Origin: Trichoplax adhaerens
Taxonomy: Eukaryota; Placozoa; Uniplacotomia; Trichoplacea; Trichoplacidae
Reading direction: 5' to 3'
Assembly: GCF_000150275.1 (NCBI RefSeq)
Contig: NW_002060943.1
Span: 8,192,066 to 8,256,065 of the forward strand
Length of the DNA: 64,000 bases
A program made the translations under genes and the position numbers. This document shows positions 1 through 13,949 of the stretch, piece after piece. The first letter of the stretch is position 1. Every line of letters starts with the position of its first letter. Below the pieces are notes generated by a model. It did not search any database and was not told where the DNA came from. It worked only from the letters and a program-made list of their open reading frames with translations.

Positions 1-276
1 ATTTATATCGTTAACGTGCTGTAGTAATTAGATACAAACTCGTTCATTTCATTTGGAACTATCTCGCGATTGATATGCTTTTTACACGGTTATCTATTCC
101 AGAGGGCAAAGAGCAAATAAACCAGAGCGACGTTGACAACATTATTTAAAACTTTTAAAGAAGCATTCCAATTTTAATTTTTATCTTAAGATTAAGCAGT
201 GTTATTGCTGTCCTGGACAATATATATTTTATGTCTATTCAAAATTAATCTATACGTACCTTACTAAATTGCCATC

Positions 277-2723
277 ATGTCTGATGAAGGAGATATTGGT
301 ATCCAATTAAATAGTTCATTGCACGAACTAGACCATAAAGTGCAAAAGGTAATAGAGGAAAATCAAGGTATACTTCAAAACCTCAATGTCATGATGAATA
401 ATAAAGAAATCTCGCGGCTACATCAACAACTGAAAACCGCTGTTAGTAGTAGTTCTGGCCTACTAGAAGCTTTACAACCCGTCTCGGATATTGTACAAAA
501 ATATGAACGAGAGGTTAGTAGAAAATTGACGACGTTGGATTATCCTCAAGATCTTACTGAGGCTAGGAGACGGCTTGATCAAGAAAGGGAAGAATGGGAA
601 AAGGAAGTCGAAATTCAAAGAAAGGAACTTAAGAATGCCTATCGAGAAGTTGAAGAAGCTAGGAGCAGCATTAATACTATAGGACGTGAGTTAGCAGCAC
701 AAAGAATTGCGTTAGAGGAAGAAAGGTTATCTAAAATCAACGGTAAGATATTGATTTATGATAATTTTGTCATACAGTAATTTGCGAAACTTAGCCATAA
801 TAAGCCAGACTGATAGATAATAATATACTATGGTAGTTGTACCTTATATTATGCTATTGTGTATAGCGAATAGTAGGGTAACAATTAGTCATGCTAAAAC
901 ATTATAATCATTAAAATGGTAAAAATTAAATGCCTTTCAATTTCTTTCCTTAATATTAATATTTCTATTTAAAAAATTATATATAGGAACGATTCAGATA
1001 TTACGAGAAAGTGATAGTGAAAAATTGCAATATCATTTGAAGCAACAAATGCTTAAAAATGTTAAGTTAGAAAAAGAAAAGATTAAAGTGGATTTTAAAC
1101 TGCAAGAAAAAATTGAAGCTTTAAAAATAGCAAATGTAACGATACAAAGATTGGATTCTGAAGTGATTCAATCTAGAGAAAGTACAGAGAAAATTGTAAA
1201 ACAATTTGAAAGGCAAACTGTTGAGGGTAATCACATACGCTAATTAAATTACTGCACTACGACTACTACTACTTAAATGATCCTTAGCTACTATCGATGT
1301 ACCAGTATTTATCGTGCATATATGAATGTACTCGTTGTTGTTAGCGCTATGGTTAAAGTCATTCTCTAAGTAATCATGCAATTATATCGCACAGTAAATG
1401 TCGGTATAGCCACTTTGTAGAATAATACTTATCTACATCGCTATAAAGATACCCACATTCTTTATCGTAGATTGGTCTTACTTTCTAATATTTATAAATT
1501 TGCCTTCAAAAATTGCTTGCTATAGGTAAATAACGATAAATTTTTGTATTTTATTTTTATTAATTAGCTAATAAACGATTAGCTGAAATGCAGCAAGAGT
1601 TGGAAAAAGCAAAAGAGAGAGCCTTGAGATTTCAAAAAATGCTCAAAAGTGAGAAATTGAAACAGATGGCACTAGAGGTGTGCAGCAATAGCGGAACAGC
1701 TTAATCGCAATTAAAGGCTATACTATACAAAGAATATTACGAGAATTTGTAGTTGATCAAGATAATAGTCTTCTACAAAATTAACTTGCAACCACAGTCA
1801 ATATCGTATTTAACCCAATCTTTATGTAGGCTGCGTTGGAGAAAGAAATACGTCTTAGAGAAGCTAGTATTACAGGACCTGAATTGTCGCCAAGGATGGA
1901 AAAAATGTATATATCTACAGTTAAGGATACTGTAGATCAAATTGCGCCTGTTACTATCCTCGGTACTACTACTGATGCTAATGAAATTAAAAAAAGAAGT
2001 CAGGTTGGCGCATTCTTGTTAATTTTACTTTATACGTACAAACAATTTCATATGAATTTGTCACTCAATATCTACATACATTACCCCTAAATTTATATGT
2101 ATATTGTAGCATTTGTTGTATGATCAAGCCTTCTTGAGAGCAAAATTACGTCAATATGAATTCGAAAATTCTATCCATCTTAAGAAAATAAGAGAAATTA
2201 ATGCCGAAAAAGAACATTTAGAAGTATGATAACTTTAATATTTTTTTGTCTAATGTACGATTAATGAGTGTAACTCAGTAGCTATTTTGATTAGGATAAT
2301 TGGTAGCGAGCAAAAAATTAATTCTGGTAGCTAAAGTTCATTATTTTATTGATCTAGGCTCAATTAGTTATAATGCATGATGGTCGGTTAGAATTAAAGA
2401 AGAAGTTTGAAAAATTAGCAAATGAGGTAAGGCACAAATCAAACATGAGCAAGTCATATTAGTATTAGTGTAGTCTATTTCGACTTAGGTATAAGTTTTT
2501 AATCATGATTAATTTACGTTTACGATATACGAGTAATGAGATTCTTGTCGATTATTTTGTATAGCATCGACGCTTATTATCTACTGTAAGTCGTCAGAGA
2601 ACTGATTGGTTTCAGAAACATCGTCAAGAACAACAACAGATTGAGGAAGCTAAATGGTCTAAAATTGGACCCATGCCACTAATTAATAGTCGCTTACGAA
2701 CACAGTTTTCATCTGAACGTTGA
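277..2723 (+). CDS. Coiled-coil protein, 443 aa, 7 exons, family not recognised
   Basis: Model: join(277..742, 987..1226, 1568..1677, 1830..2003, 2110..2223, 2358..2426, 2565..2723), 1332 nt, stop TGA at 2721. All junctions are GT-AG and all phases close. The protein opens MSDEGDIGIQL and is almost wholly charged alpha-helix with heptad-like Leu/Ile spacing from about residue 15 to 420 (for example EARRRLDQEREEWEKEVEI in exon 1). A short break near residues 275-330 (TGPELSPRMEK, then VTILGTTTDANE) is less helical. The C-terminus ends with a Pro-containing stretch, KIGPMPLINSRLRT, that could be a conserved signature. There is no signal peptide, membrane segment or enzymatic motif. It is probably cytoskeletal or ciliary by composition only; I cannot name the family. 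The ATG follows TTGCCATC and is the first Met of the open frame. Confidence is high that the gene is real and low for any function. Confidence 0.82.
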
Positions 2724-5700
2724 TATTTTATGACGTGATATGACGTTAACTTTGCAAATGGATACGGTGCATCTTATAATAAGGATCAGCTCTGGTAAAT
2801 AATTTCTAGAATAGAAATTATTCTAGTTATATTCTAGGCCCTCATTTTATAATTTTATAAATGGATATAATCTATTCATCAAATAAGCGCCCAAATGTTT
2901 ATCATAACAGTTATTTTATAATAGTATCGAAATTACGTTATAACAGTTTGTCATCGATAAAATTTATAATGCGACAGGTAGTGCTTTGTTTGTTTATTTT
3001 TTTCTATAAACATTTTAAGTATAGTGTAGGAGTTGATCTATTTTCTTAAGACTAAATTATTCCAAAGTACGTTTAATTCGACAATAAGAATAAGTAGCTA
3101 TTACTATTGAAATGTTCTGATTTGAAATATTTGTTAAAGTGTTCTTTTAATATTTTTTGTATATGTATATATATTGTTACGGATATATTTTGATATGCTG
3201 AGATGTCGATGCATGCGATAAATCTGTACTCATATAATTAGCATCGAGAAAACAAGACATAATTTATTGTATTTTCGTCTTCAATCTCTAAAATAATCGC
3301 GGAATTTAATGGATAATGTAGATTATGTAATAGTAAATGTCGCTTTAGATTCGATTTTAATATTCTAATAGTGACTGACGTCGTTTAAATCGATTTCTGT
3401 CACGAAATTAAAAGTTGTCGATTAATAAGGAAGCTTATCAGCGAGCCAAAACATTACTTAAAGCTTGCTTAGCTTAATAGCAGCTATTCTTATTTGTTAC
3501 ATTCTTTATGTGGCGGTATAGCGCCAAAGATTGCTATTTTCAGTATCATAATTTTATCAACTTAAAATTCCTTGCTAATATACCGTAATGGCTATTTAAT
3601 AGGCACAATTTTTAACATAAGTATGTTATTTAACTCGGACGGTGCCATGATGGGACAACTGAAATAAATCGATGATATATTAAATTAAGCTTCATCACAC
3701 TGAATGTGTCTAGTCGCTCTCATTAAAATTAAAATGTAATGCTAAATCTTGCCTAATTATTTATCTTCTAGATAACTTATTTTTCCAGAACTGAAAAATA
3801 GTTTCGTCGATATATGATACAAATGCAGGCTTTTAATGTATAAAGGTTTATGGAAAGTTACACTGTGATTTCATACAATTTTCATTTGTGATAAATGAGA
3901 TTTCGTATACGTTACGAAGCTCACTCCATATGTTAATACGCTGTAAATATTAACACATCATAAGATTTCAAAGATTTATTAGGTTACAACAAATTATATT
4001 ATACCGAGAAAAATAAGCCCTAGCACCTGTGTGCCCTAAGTAAAGCTATAGAACTATATAAAGGATTCGATCTAATTCTTTTACATAAAGTTTCAATTAT
4101 TTTATGGAGTACAGTACACTATGCTAATTCGTAATCTGGTTCAATAAAGGTCTTAACTGTAAACGCTATCATTTGTCTATTATAAACAGTAAATACAGGA
4201 ATGAGTTTATTTCCTTTACTGCAGATCTCTGGGAGTTAAACAGAGATCAACTTAGAGTAGATAGTAAAGTTTTGATCCGATCACGAAGACTACTTTGTGA
4301 AAATATAGTACTTTTCGTCTTAGATTGATCTTGAGTTAGCGAGTATATTACGGAGATTTATAATATACTTATGCATAGTACCATATAATGTATGTCAGTA
4401 TTTACACATAACATTTATGAATAAGTATTCTTAATCAATTTCTTTAGATTATATTGCATTATTTTTGAGGTTTGCAGCACTCTCCTGTTGCAATAATCAA
4501 TCAGCAGAGGGTTATTTAGATAGACCGTTTGATACCGTCGTCTACAGTAGCTATTGCATATAAAAATTTATAGCATGACAAACTATTCATAATTTATTCA
4601 TACAGCACTATTCTACTAATTCATCAAATTAAAAACTATAGTACTGCAATATTATAAAATCCTCAGTCTATTTAAAGCTTTTAATATAAAGCATTTTCAA
4701 AAGCTGTTTTGCAGATTATCGACAGCTTAGTAATATACATTTATGTTTAGTACATGTACAAAAGAGTATATTGTATGAGATTACTGAACGTGTCATAGTT
4801 GATCTAAATCTAATAGATCGTTTATTGCCCATCAAAAACCCTTTCAATTAGGGTCACTGATGATAGTGCTTCCCGATACTGATTCTACGGGTATATCGAT
4901 TTGTTTCTTATCATAACTTTACCATCTCATTTTAACTGTGCCCATCTGCTTACAAAAATTAATAAATATCAAGGATCTTATAATCCTTTATACCATACCG
5001 TATACAGTTAAGAATCTTAATGGTCACATAAACCATTAAGTAGCCAAAGATTTTTAAGAATAAAAGTTAATCGATTTGGAGTAAAAAGGTCAACATAAAA
5101 TCTTTCAAAGTTTTCAACCTTGTTATATTTAATCTCTTTCTTTTTATTACTTGTATCCTGACATGATGACTTCATAATAGTGCCAATTTAATATTATAGA
5201 TTTTTTTAAGGGTTTTCTCACAAGATATCATCATGACTCAAGCACAATCGCTTCTATTAATATACTATTACATTACAATTGATTAACTACCGTTACTTGT
5301 GTAATACTCGTACAGTAAAAATAGCTAGCTAAAAGAGTCTGGATCTGATAATTTTCAACAATTATGCAGATTGTAGATAAGAATTCCTGTATATCTTAAT
5401 ATTTAAAATTATTAATTGCATGAAATCATTTGCTAAAGAACATAAATATAAATTAAAATTATGTCATATCTATTGATAACAGATATTTCAGTTTATTAGT
5501 AAGGATTTAAAATCATATTTCAATACACAGATATTGACGTTGATATTGATTGTAGAATGTGATTAATAGAATTCTACCTGCGTAAATTATTTAAAAGCAG
5601 CTGGTAAAAGCGTTTCATAATAATGATTATAATTCAGAATAAATGATATCTTAATAAATTATACAGTTGAGGTCGTGGTTTATGACCTCTAAAAATATGT

Positions 5701-7548
5701 TTAGATCAAAAAGAAATTGGCAGTATTTCGAAAATGTTTTACTTAATTTTAAAATTATTCTCGTGCCCTAAGACCGAAGTATTTTGATTAAGAAATTTTT
5801 ATTACAGTTACAGCTATAAATATATTATCTATAACCTATTTGCTATTTATAAAATTTGCAGTGTGGTAATAATCAGCAGCTCTCATTCTATCCTTAACGC
5901 GTCTACGCGAAGGATACTTGGTGTATAATTTAATAGCCTAATTGTATTAAAAATAGTTGTGTATTCCGGCTTTAAAGGTATATAAGCTTCTACAAAGTAC
6001 GAGTCAATAATCTATTTCAGTATCACTATATGTATTTTAAAATAAACATAGATATAGCCCTTTACAATGAAACATTCCACTAAAGTTGAATAATTAGAAT
6101 TATTATGCATAACATCTGCATGAATTGGAGCTTAGAACTCCAATATGCTGAATTATATGAAGTGGAGTGATAACTTGAGTCCTGGTTAATTATAATTATC
6201 ATAGATATCAAATATGCGGTATTTGGCTATTTATTTGCGATTGAAACCTTATTTACTGACGTATAATTAAGATTATACATTGTTTTTCCCGCATAATTAT
6301 AATATATAGTGTTCTAAGTAGATCTATTGACTATCGCTTTTGTTTATCTCGCAATTTCCAATTTCTCTTTGCAATAGCACTCTTATGGTAGACTGTTAAA
6401 ATTTTTGACCCGTAATTTAAATCGCTAGTAGAAAACAAAGCAATAACTTTGAAATTTTTAAGATGAGTATAGTGATGCAGATGATATATGCCATAAAAAA
6501 TTTTAGAGAATTTAAAAACCAATTGTATACTATTAATAAACGAAACTAGACTTAAAAGTTATCTCGTTCAACATTTGACTGGGACAAGTAATTATCCTGT
6601 TGCTTAGAAACTCTTTTAATGAAATTGAATCAAAAATAGATGGAGTTATTGCTAAAATAACTGAAATGGATGAATAAGAAAATATAGCCAAACTTCACTA
6701 ATTTCAGAAAGATAATTTATTATATGGGGATTAATTCATAATTATCGAAAACAGATTTAATGTATCAAGGCCAAGGAATTTCTGCAATTTTTATACTATT
6801 TTCACCTAATTGATGAACTTTAATTTCATTTATAAGAGTTATTAGTCGTCCACTGTTATGGTACTATAGTGTAAGTCTGTAACATCTTTCTTGATAATCC
6901 CACATTATCTAAAAAATTTAATGCCTAAACTACATGAAACTTCAGCAGTAGTAAATAATAAAGAATGCTACAAATTTAGTATTAATAAAGTAATTATGTG
7001 CAAACTGTTCGTATCTTTGTCATGTAAGAATAATACAGTTACTTTCCAAGCCTTTAAAATGATTCAAGTATTAATGATTCATAACCTCTATGATATGTAA
7101 TTAATTAATAACAAGTACCTTATTCTAGTGTAGATATTAGCTTAACAGCTGCTATTATACGGTAATTATTAAACATTAGGTAAATTAGATGATGATAAAT
7201 AAGTTTCAATGATAATATTCATTGTATTAATAATAGATTCTAACAGATGTTTTACTTGGTATGTTTCTGTTGAAGGAAATAATCTATGTCATTATATTCC
7301 AATCTCATGGGTTCTACATTAACTGATCGTACTCTAAGAATTTTTAAACTATACGCGTACTTATTGCAACTTTACTCTCTCTATATTTATATTGCATGAT
7401 TGATACCTTTATTGGATATCGAAGTAATATTAACGTCTACATATTTCGAAATGAAGTCAACAAGCACAATTGTAAATCAAAATTAAATGACGATCCTAAT
7501 TATCCTAAAATTAGGATACATTAAATGTTAGTTATTTACGTCAAAATG
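2724..7548. other. Intergenic, nothing coding recognised
   Basis: About 4.8 kb of AT-rich DNA between the coiled-coil gene and the GPCR. Open frames here are short, low in complexity, have no ATG in good context and no paired splice sites. No RNA gene or clear repeat was seen by eye. Confidence 0.6.
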
Positions 7549-8487
7549 TTATCCTTTAATATCGAATTTAGTTCTTGTTGGCGAAGAAATGGGCACAACG
7601 CGTGTAATTCGTATCTTCGATTTTCTCATGTTACAATGAATCAGTCGAAATAATTCATCCTTCATACTAGTCCGATATTTTAAGCTATAATGAGCATAAA
7701 CTAGGGGCATAGTTGCATGGCCAACATAACCAAAAATACATAATATATTAAAAGGTTCACGAAAAGTATCTGCTAGAGCTACATTGTTATAACTGAATAT
7801 AAATGCCGAAAAGGCACACATAGCTGGTAACCAACTGATTGTTATAATCGCTGCTAATGCTAAAATCATCTGAGTTGTTTTGGTATCAAATCGACGACGG
7901 GCCTGGTTATAATTTCGATATGAGTTAAAGATACGTTGATGTTGATGCAATTTTCGCAATATTCTTAGATAGTATACAATCACGATGCTAGTTGTTATAA
8001 GGTACCAAACAAAATGACAACCTGCAAACCAAATTGCAACTAATTGGCGCAATATCGATATTAATAATGTATAGACAAAAGCTGTTATCCATACAAGTGG
8101 TTTAATTAATGTAATATAACGCCATGTCAGGCGTTTTTTTTTTTGTTGAAAAATGTAAGAGTAATTTTCAAAACTTATAATAGCCAAGTGTAGTAGCGAT
8201 GACATAATGCAGAAAACGATAGTCTCGCTAATGGCTACAATAAGACCTTCATGATTACTATCAAAGACAGAAACGGTGGCAACACTTAATGTTACGCTGC
8301 AAACTAGCATATTGGCTATGGATAATGAAAATATTAAACTATTAGCAGGTGTATGTAATTGTTTCTTATTATGAATTGCCGCGCATAACAGATAATTACA
8401 AACAGTGCCAGCTATACCTACGAGTGGAAATGTTGTAGAGCAAAATATCGTTCCAGCAAGGGTCATATTAGTTCGTAAGAGCACCAT
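7549..8487 (-). CDS. Rhodopsin-like (class A) GPCR, single exon, 312 aa
   Basis: Intronless seven-transmembrane receptor of normal class A core length, with a short extracellular N-terminus carrying one N-glycosylation sequon (NMT, residues 7-9). Hydrophobic segments lie near residues 13-38 (TM1, ends in VCNYLLCAAI), 50-74 (TM2, SLSIANMLVC), 84-110 (TM3), 126-147 (TM4), 156-174 (TM5), 206-231 (TM6) and 246-268 (TM7). Class A landmarks are present but altered. TM1 has N31. The DRY position reads ENY (106-108) after LAIISF. TM6 keeps WLP (219-221). NPxxY reads MPLVY (260-264). The TM3 disulfide Cys is not in the usual place. A basic tail follows TM7 (KYRTSMKDELFRLIHCNMRK), with a Cys at 285 that could be palmitoylated. 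Ligand unknown. Such altered single-exon receptors fit lineage-expanded peptide/amine-like GPCRs. It stands alone, with no gene nearby for several kb. Confidence 0.88.
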   Translation of the reverse strand: MVLLRTNMTLAGTIFCSTTFPLVGIAGTVCNYLLCAAIHNKKQLHTPANSLIFSLSIANMLVCSVTLSVATVSVFDSNHEGLIVAISETIVFCIMSSLLHLAIISFENYSYIFQQKKKRLTWRYITLIKPLVWITAFVYTLLISILRQLVAIWFAGCHFVWYLITTSIVIVYYLRILRKLHQHQRIFNSYRNYNQARRRFDTKTTQMILALAAIITISWLPAMCAFSAFIFSYNNVALADTFREPFNILCIFGYVGHATMPLVYAHYSLKYRTSMKDELFRLIHCNMRKSKIRITRVVPISSPTRTKFDIKG

Positions 8488-11400
8488 AATGTTGTGTTCA
8501 ATATTACTTCTATCACGATTAAGTAAAGTTTAATGATTGTAATTAGTTACCAAGAGACAGTCAGCTGAATTTAAGGATTGACGTCAATGACGAGGAAGAG
8601 TTTGTGGAGTTGATAAAAATGACCAAGTTTATAAGCGCTAGATCAGTCTAATACCAAGGCATTCAAAAAGTAAGACTGAAATAATTTATCATGAATGTAA
8701 CAAGAAATTAAAATAGAGACAACGCTAATATCGGTAGCGAGTGAGCTGAATTTATATTTCATAACATTTAATGGCTATAAATCGTATACAAATTGACAAT
8801 AACTAAAACTTTAATGTCTTGCCTGTCGAGGATATTGTAATAAAACGATCTATCATATAGAAACAAACAACGGAATTGAATGATTTCCCCAGTTTTATTA
8901 AGTACTTTTGTATACACAATCTTCGATTGACTTGAAGCCTTGCTTGAATTAGACTTCAGTATCTTTCACGTACTCTTTCAAATAAGTAAAATCTTGTTAA
9001 GATACCCACAAAGTAGATTGCTCTTTACTTCCTTTACTTTCGATTTTAAGTTGATTGATGGCTAATAGATCATAAACTGGTCTGATTTAACTAATCTAAC
9101 TAGAAGAGCATCGTTCATCTGCATAGACGATGAATTATTGCAATTGATTAAACGATAAATGATTAGGAAATTGAATTTAGAACAAATCGTTTTGATTGAT
9201 GCTCAATGGCCAAAATTGAATTAAACCATCATGTAAATGTGAGAGGAATATCCTTTCTGATTAATATATTCTATACGAGTATTATAAAGTCTCGAATGGG
9301 AGAAATTAATAAAAAATAAAGTCTTGACTTACGGTAGTTTAGATTGTTGTAAAGAAATTATAGGCACGAGATGCTTTTCATCAAATTGGAAAAGATTAAA
9401 ACAGACAAAACTTTATTTTAATTGCTTGAAGTAAAATTGAAGTATTGATGTTATTAACTTCACAGTAACTTGATAAATAAAGTTCTTCTCTGTGATATAT
9501 TTTTACTTCACAGACTACAGTTGTCTAACCAATTGAAATAGATGAATGGCTAGAATATAGATGTCCTTGCTTATTGAAATAAACGATGAATTTAATGATA
9601 TGTGGTGATAGAAAATAGCTTGGATGAAATTCAAGGTTATGATGAGTAAGGATTAACTTTACTTTATATATATATTTTAAATTAAAGCAAGTAGAAATAC
9701 CAGTTTATTCTTCTTGGTTTGCAGTAGTTGAAAATAGAGAGAAGATCATTTAAGTATCGGTTAATTTGGATGAGATAACTGTATCAAATTGGTAGTAACG
9801 AAGAGGTGATAAATCTTTTTATCAAATTCAGTGTATGGGTAGTTGTCAATTAATTTGTAGTAGTTAAATATTGTAAAAAAATGCCTTTTTCGATAACAAT
9901 CTAAATACATATGTACTGCACTTCTTTTCCATAAAAATGTAAGATATATGTTTTATTGGACTACTACGCGTATATAAAAATGATAGATAGAAACAATGTT
10001 TATTTAGATAGAACAATTGAGGCGCATGAGTTAAAACTTGTACTGTAAAGATATGTAAAGGTAAGTTCTTGCTATTGTTAAATACTTTTGCTATTGTTAA
10101 ATAAGATTTGCTATGGAAGCTTGAGATTTTATGATTTGCGAAGGCTTCTTCGTAGTTTAAACGAGGATGTTACTGGTAATAACTTGAAGTTGTTCAATAA
10201 ATGGCATGGAATATTTAATTAGGATATCTATCCCAAAGCATATATTCACTTACAAATAAAATTAATATTAATGAAAGTATTTCTCTATTGGGTGGTAACA
10301 TTGTTTTACTTGTTTTAGTGAACAAGCGATGCTATGAAATCAAAAGTAAAAATCTTCAACGCTGTTGACAACGATATGGACGTATTAAGATTCTTAAAAA
10401 AACCTTTTGAGATGACGTCTATCTCATGCTATTTCTTCCGTATTGGCATATCTTGAGTAGAATAGTCTCCATTTATTTTTCATCTTTTTTTGCTTATGAT
10501 TAAATACCATGTGGTAGATAAAGGATAGCAGTAAAAATTTTAAAATCTCATTGTTAGGTTATCAAAGGATAGAGGAATGAATAAATAACAGAAAGTTTTA
10601 TTTTACGAAATCTTGCTTGAGATACTCTCTAAAATTTACGTTAAAACTATCCGTTAGATTCCAAACAACGATACAGAAGGTTAAATTTTTTTGTAATCGA
10701 ATAGTGGTATTGCTTTAATCTCTCAATTGGATTACTTCTTGTCTTACATACAGTACATATGATGTATCCAAGTTAAATAAATTGCTGTATTATATTTAAA
10801 GAACATCCTTAGCTTATACTATGATATAAGATATTTAACTTTTCAATTTTATATTAATCAATCGACCCAAAATCTTCTCATAGTAGTAACTAAGTTAGTG
10901 GATCTTTCTGTTATTTTAGAGCGATCATCAATTACCATGAACCTTTATGGTTAGCAATCCTTCAAATTGGTATCAATTGAGTATAAAATCAAGCTAATAT
11001 TATACCTTATGTAGGTGATTTACAGCGGTCTGTGACTAAATATTAAGATATTGCACCGTCAAAGGCCTGTTCAGATAATTTACTAATAGAACATAGGTTC
11101 ATCCATGCGTATGTTATTAACATGGTCGATAGCGTTAAAAATGAGACTCTTAATTAATACTCTCCAAATAGGAAAATAAAGTTCCTTCATGCGAATATGT
11201 AGAATACACACTATGAAGCAGTTTTGCCACTACCCAAGTATACTAATTTATTGCTCAGCAACCACTATGATCAATGAATTATTGTTGTAAATACGGAATA
11301 ATGTCTTCAAAATCTGCCTATTACGACAGATATACTCATTCCTCTCGATGCTGCATGAGTAGCTTATACTTATACAGTTCTGAATAATGAGATAGATCCA

Positions 11401-13460
11401 TGACAGTGGAAGAGAAATTAAAGTAAAATAATTAATTATTTTATATTAAGCTCCTAGAAAAAGCTTTAAAGGCGTATATTAAAATAATTATGTTTGCCCA
11501 GATAACTCGTATATGGAAACAACAGTACTTTTATATTATACAGGAGTGATGATGGATAACTTTTACAACTGGATTATCTTCAGTTAACGTTTATAAATTA
11601 TGTGTATGTATAAATGGGTGTATTCCTATTCCTAGTTTTCTCCACAGTGTGTAAAATACACAGTTACGATTTATTTAATGGTGCTGGTGTTATTTTTTAT
11701 ACAAACCTCTACCTAAACTAAATATATAGATTTGGAAGAGAAGCCGAATTAGAAGTTTCTTTCATTATAGAAATAACTTAATACGCTCTTTAGTTATAAT
11801 TTTAGCCCTAGTCACGATAGAATGGATTAAAACTCATTAAAAGTTAAAATTAAAATTATCTCAATGTTAACAGTCTAGTAAGCTGCTTAAGATTACATAT
11901 ACAGTATGAAGCTGTAATTCGTATATACGCATCATGATTATTTAAGTAGAGTGTTACCTATCTACTATTTATTTTCTGGATAAGGATTCGATTAAAACCT
12001 TCAAATAATCCAATGCACTAGTTGATATATAATTCAATCTTTTTCCGATTTTAGGATTTTATTTAGATGGATTTTGACGGACTCAGTCTGCCTGCTACTC
12101 TCTATACTCAGGCTTAAGCCTTACCATTCGCCGACGTTACAGAATTTCTTTACAAAATTTAGAAACAACGATAAATTTACCCGGCGATTAATGATTTTAG
12201 CCTTCTTCCAATTTTGGGGTAAAATACTTGCTTCCTTTTGAAGTAGAGCTGCGGTATATCAGAGAATTGCAAGCTTTTCTCTTGAAAGTCTCCGGGTAAA
12301 CGCTTACAACAAAAAGAGACGGTAAGTGTAATCGTTAAACAACTATTTTACTGTGCTCATTTAGTTATTAGCTAAATTACGCTGTGCTAGAAATGGCGCT
12401 AAAACGTGGCTACATCTCGATAAATTATGTTTATCTGTAGTGATTTTAACTGATCACACAGAGTGGACCTGGGCCCGATGAAGGACACTGTTAAAAGAAT
12501 AAGGTATTTCCTAAACCTGCTTGCCAAGTTTAACGGAACGAATCAACATTTTCAGCGGATAGCTGACATTAGTATTCTGCATCGTTAGCCTTACTTTCTG
12601 ATGTCAAGTTGAGTCTGTAAGGTAGAAAATAAAAAAGTAGCTCTAGTTTGACGAAGAGCGAGGCTAAATAGCGTACACTAGTGCACATTGGACAGTAAGA
12701 ATATTGCTCTTCGTTATTTGTGGCCACTAAGTTGAATGGAAATGGAAATTTTTTTCCTTTTATGTTTTTATGCTTTTAAGTATATAAAATAATTAGTTAA
12801 GGTTTAAAAAACCAAGCGAATATTGATCAGCTGTATTCAATCAATATTCTTATTGCTTTCATGCCCAATATAGCATGTCCATCCATACAATACATTACAG
12901 TAAAGTACCATAGTCTTTACTTTCTATATTTAGAGTCTAATTTTCTTATGCTACTTATTCGTATTATAAATCTTGAAATCTTTTCGTTGATAAATAACAA
13001 GATCTGCAACCACTGTACTGTACTGTACTGTAATTATTCCATCACAACGTGTTATTTTTATCAAAACAATATATTAATTGAATTGATTACCAAACAGATT
13101 AGCTGCAATGCACATACGGTATGTACTAAAAGTCATTTCAACTGTAAAAGCCAACAAAAATCTGTTGTTGATGAATTTGTCAATAGCACTGAAATTAATA
13201 TCTGTAACAGCATTTAGAGTCATAGGTTGTTAGCAAAATGTTATAGACTGTATGTGGTGTAGTTCAGTATGGATTTCAATTAAAGCTGAAATACTGTACG
13301 AGTAGTTATAGTTAATTGGCAAAGCCTTTACGATGTTAAACTTTCAACACTCAGGGATAGTACCGTAACTATTTAGGTAGCTAAAACTAAAATTAAATAT
13401 TTCCGTGTCGTTATAGTATTCCAGAAATGACACCACATAGTCTGATGGAAAATAATTACA
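8488..13460. other. Intergenic, mostly featureless; GC-richer block at 12040-12780
   Basis: AT-rich with no supportable gene. The block 12040-12780 is visibly less AT-rich. It holds a strong donor-like site (GACGGTAAGTGT, near 12319) and a 9-bp inverted repeat (ACGAAGAGC / GCTCTTCGT, near 12650 and 12704), so a non-coding exon or old insertion is possible. An open frame at 12861-13217 is Cys/Tyr/Ile-rich low-complexity translation and includes a CTGTACTGTACTGTACTG stretch. I do not treat it as a gene. Confidence 0.45.
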
Positions 13461-13622
13461 ATGGAAGAGTGGAAATATATTGATAATGCTTTGAAGTTCT
13501 ATACAGATTATCGCTGCAGTGACATACCTATAGAAGAGCTGCTAATTGATATGAGGAATGAAAATTTAATATCAGAAAATGATTATGAAGTAATCATTTC
13601 TAACTCTTCTCGGCAAGAATAA
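13461..13622 (+). CDS. Small ORF or first exon, 53 aa, weakly death-fold-like
   Basis: ATG at 13461, stop TAA at 13620-13622. The peptide begins MEEWKYIDNALKFYTDYR and is polar, balanced and helix-forming, unlike the low-complexity frames around it. The stretch EELLIDMRNENLISENDYEV looks like helices 2-3 of CARD/death-fold domains (a short turn, then L-I-S-E-x-D-Y-E). This is by-eye resemblance only. A weak donor (GAA|GTAATC at about 13590) would make it a 5' exon. A downstream stretch ending GGAACTCAAG|GTATAG near 13750 could be another exon, but phases were not resolved. It may equally be an orphan ORF or a gene relic. Confidence 0.3.
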   Translation: MEEWKYIDNALKFYTDYRCSDIPIEELLIDMRNENLISENDYEVIISNSSRQE

Positions 13623-13949
13623 AACTTTCTGTGGGATGCTAAAATCTAAGGATCATAAGACAACCTTTATTTCCTTTTGTTAATTATTGTGCATACAATC
13701 GGTTACTGAAACATAATCTTACGGCTGGCACTTCTATTTTGTTGGAACTCAAGGTATAGTGAAGATTAGCCCTTGTATCTGATTTTAAAGTAGGCATATA
13801 GAAATTGTACAGTATAATTTAAAATATTAGAAAGAGTGTGAACTGTTTAAGATAGTTATGGGTACAGCTCTGAGGATGATGATTAAGGAATTAATTGCAA
13901 GCAGTAACATATATTCTAGCCAAACTGTGTAAATGTCAGAACATAAATT

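Noticed and set aside
12861-13217. 118-codon open frame
   Set aside because: Low-complexity Ile/Tyr/Cys/Asn composition, crosses TGTAC repeats, no splice context or motif.
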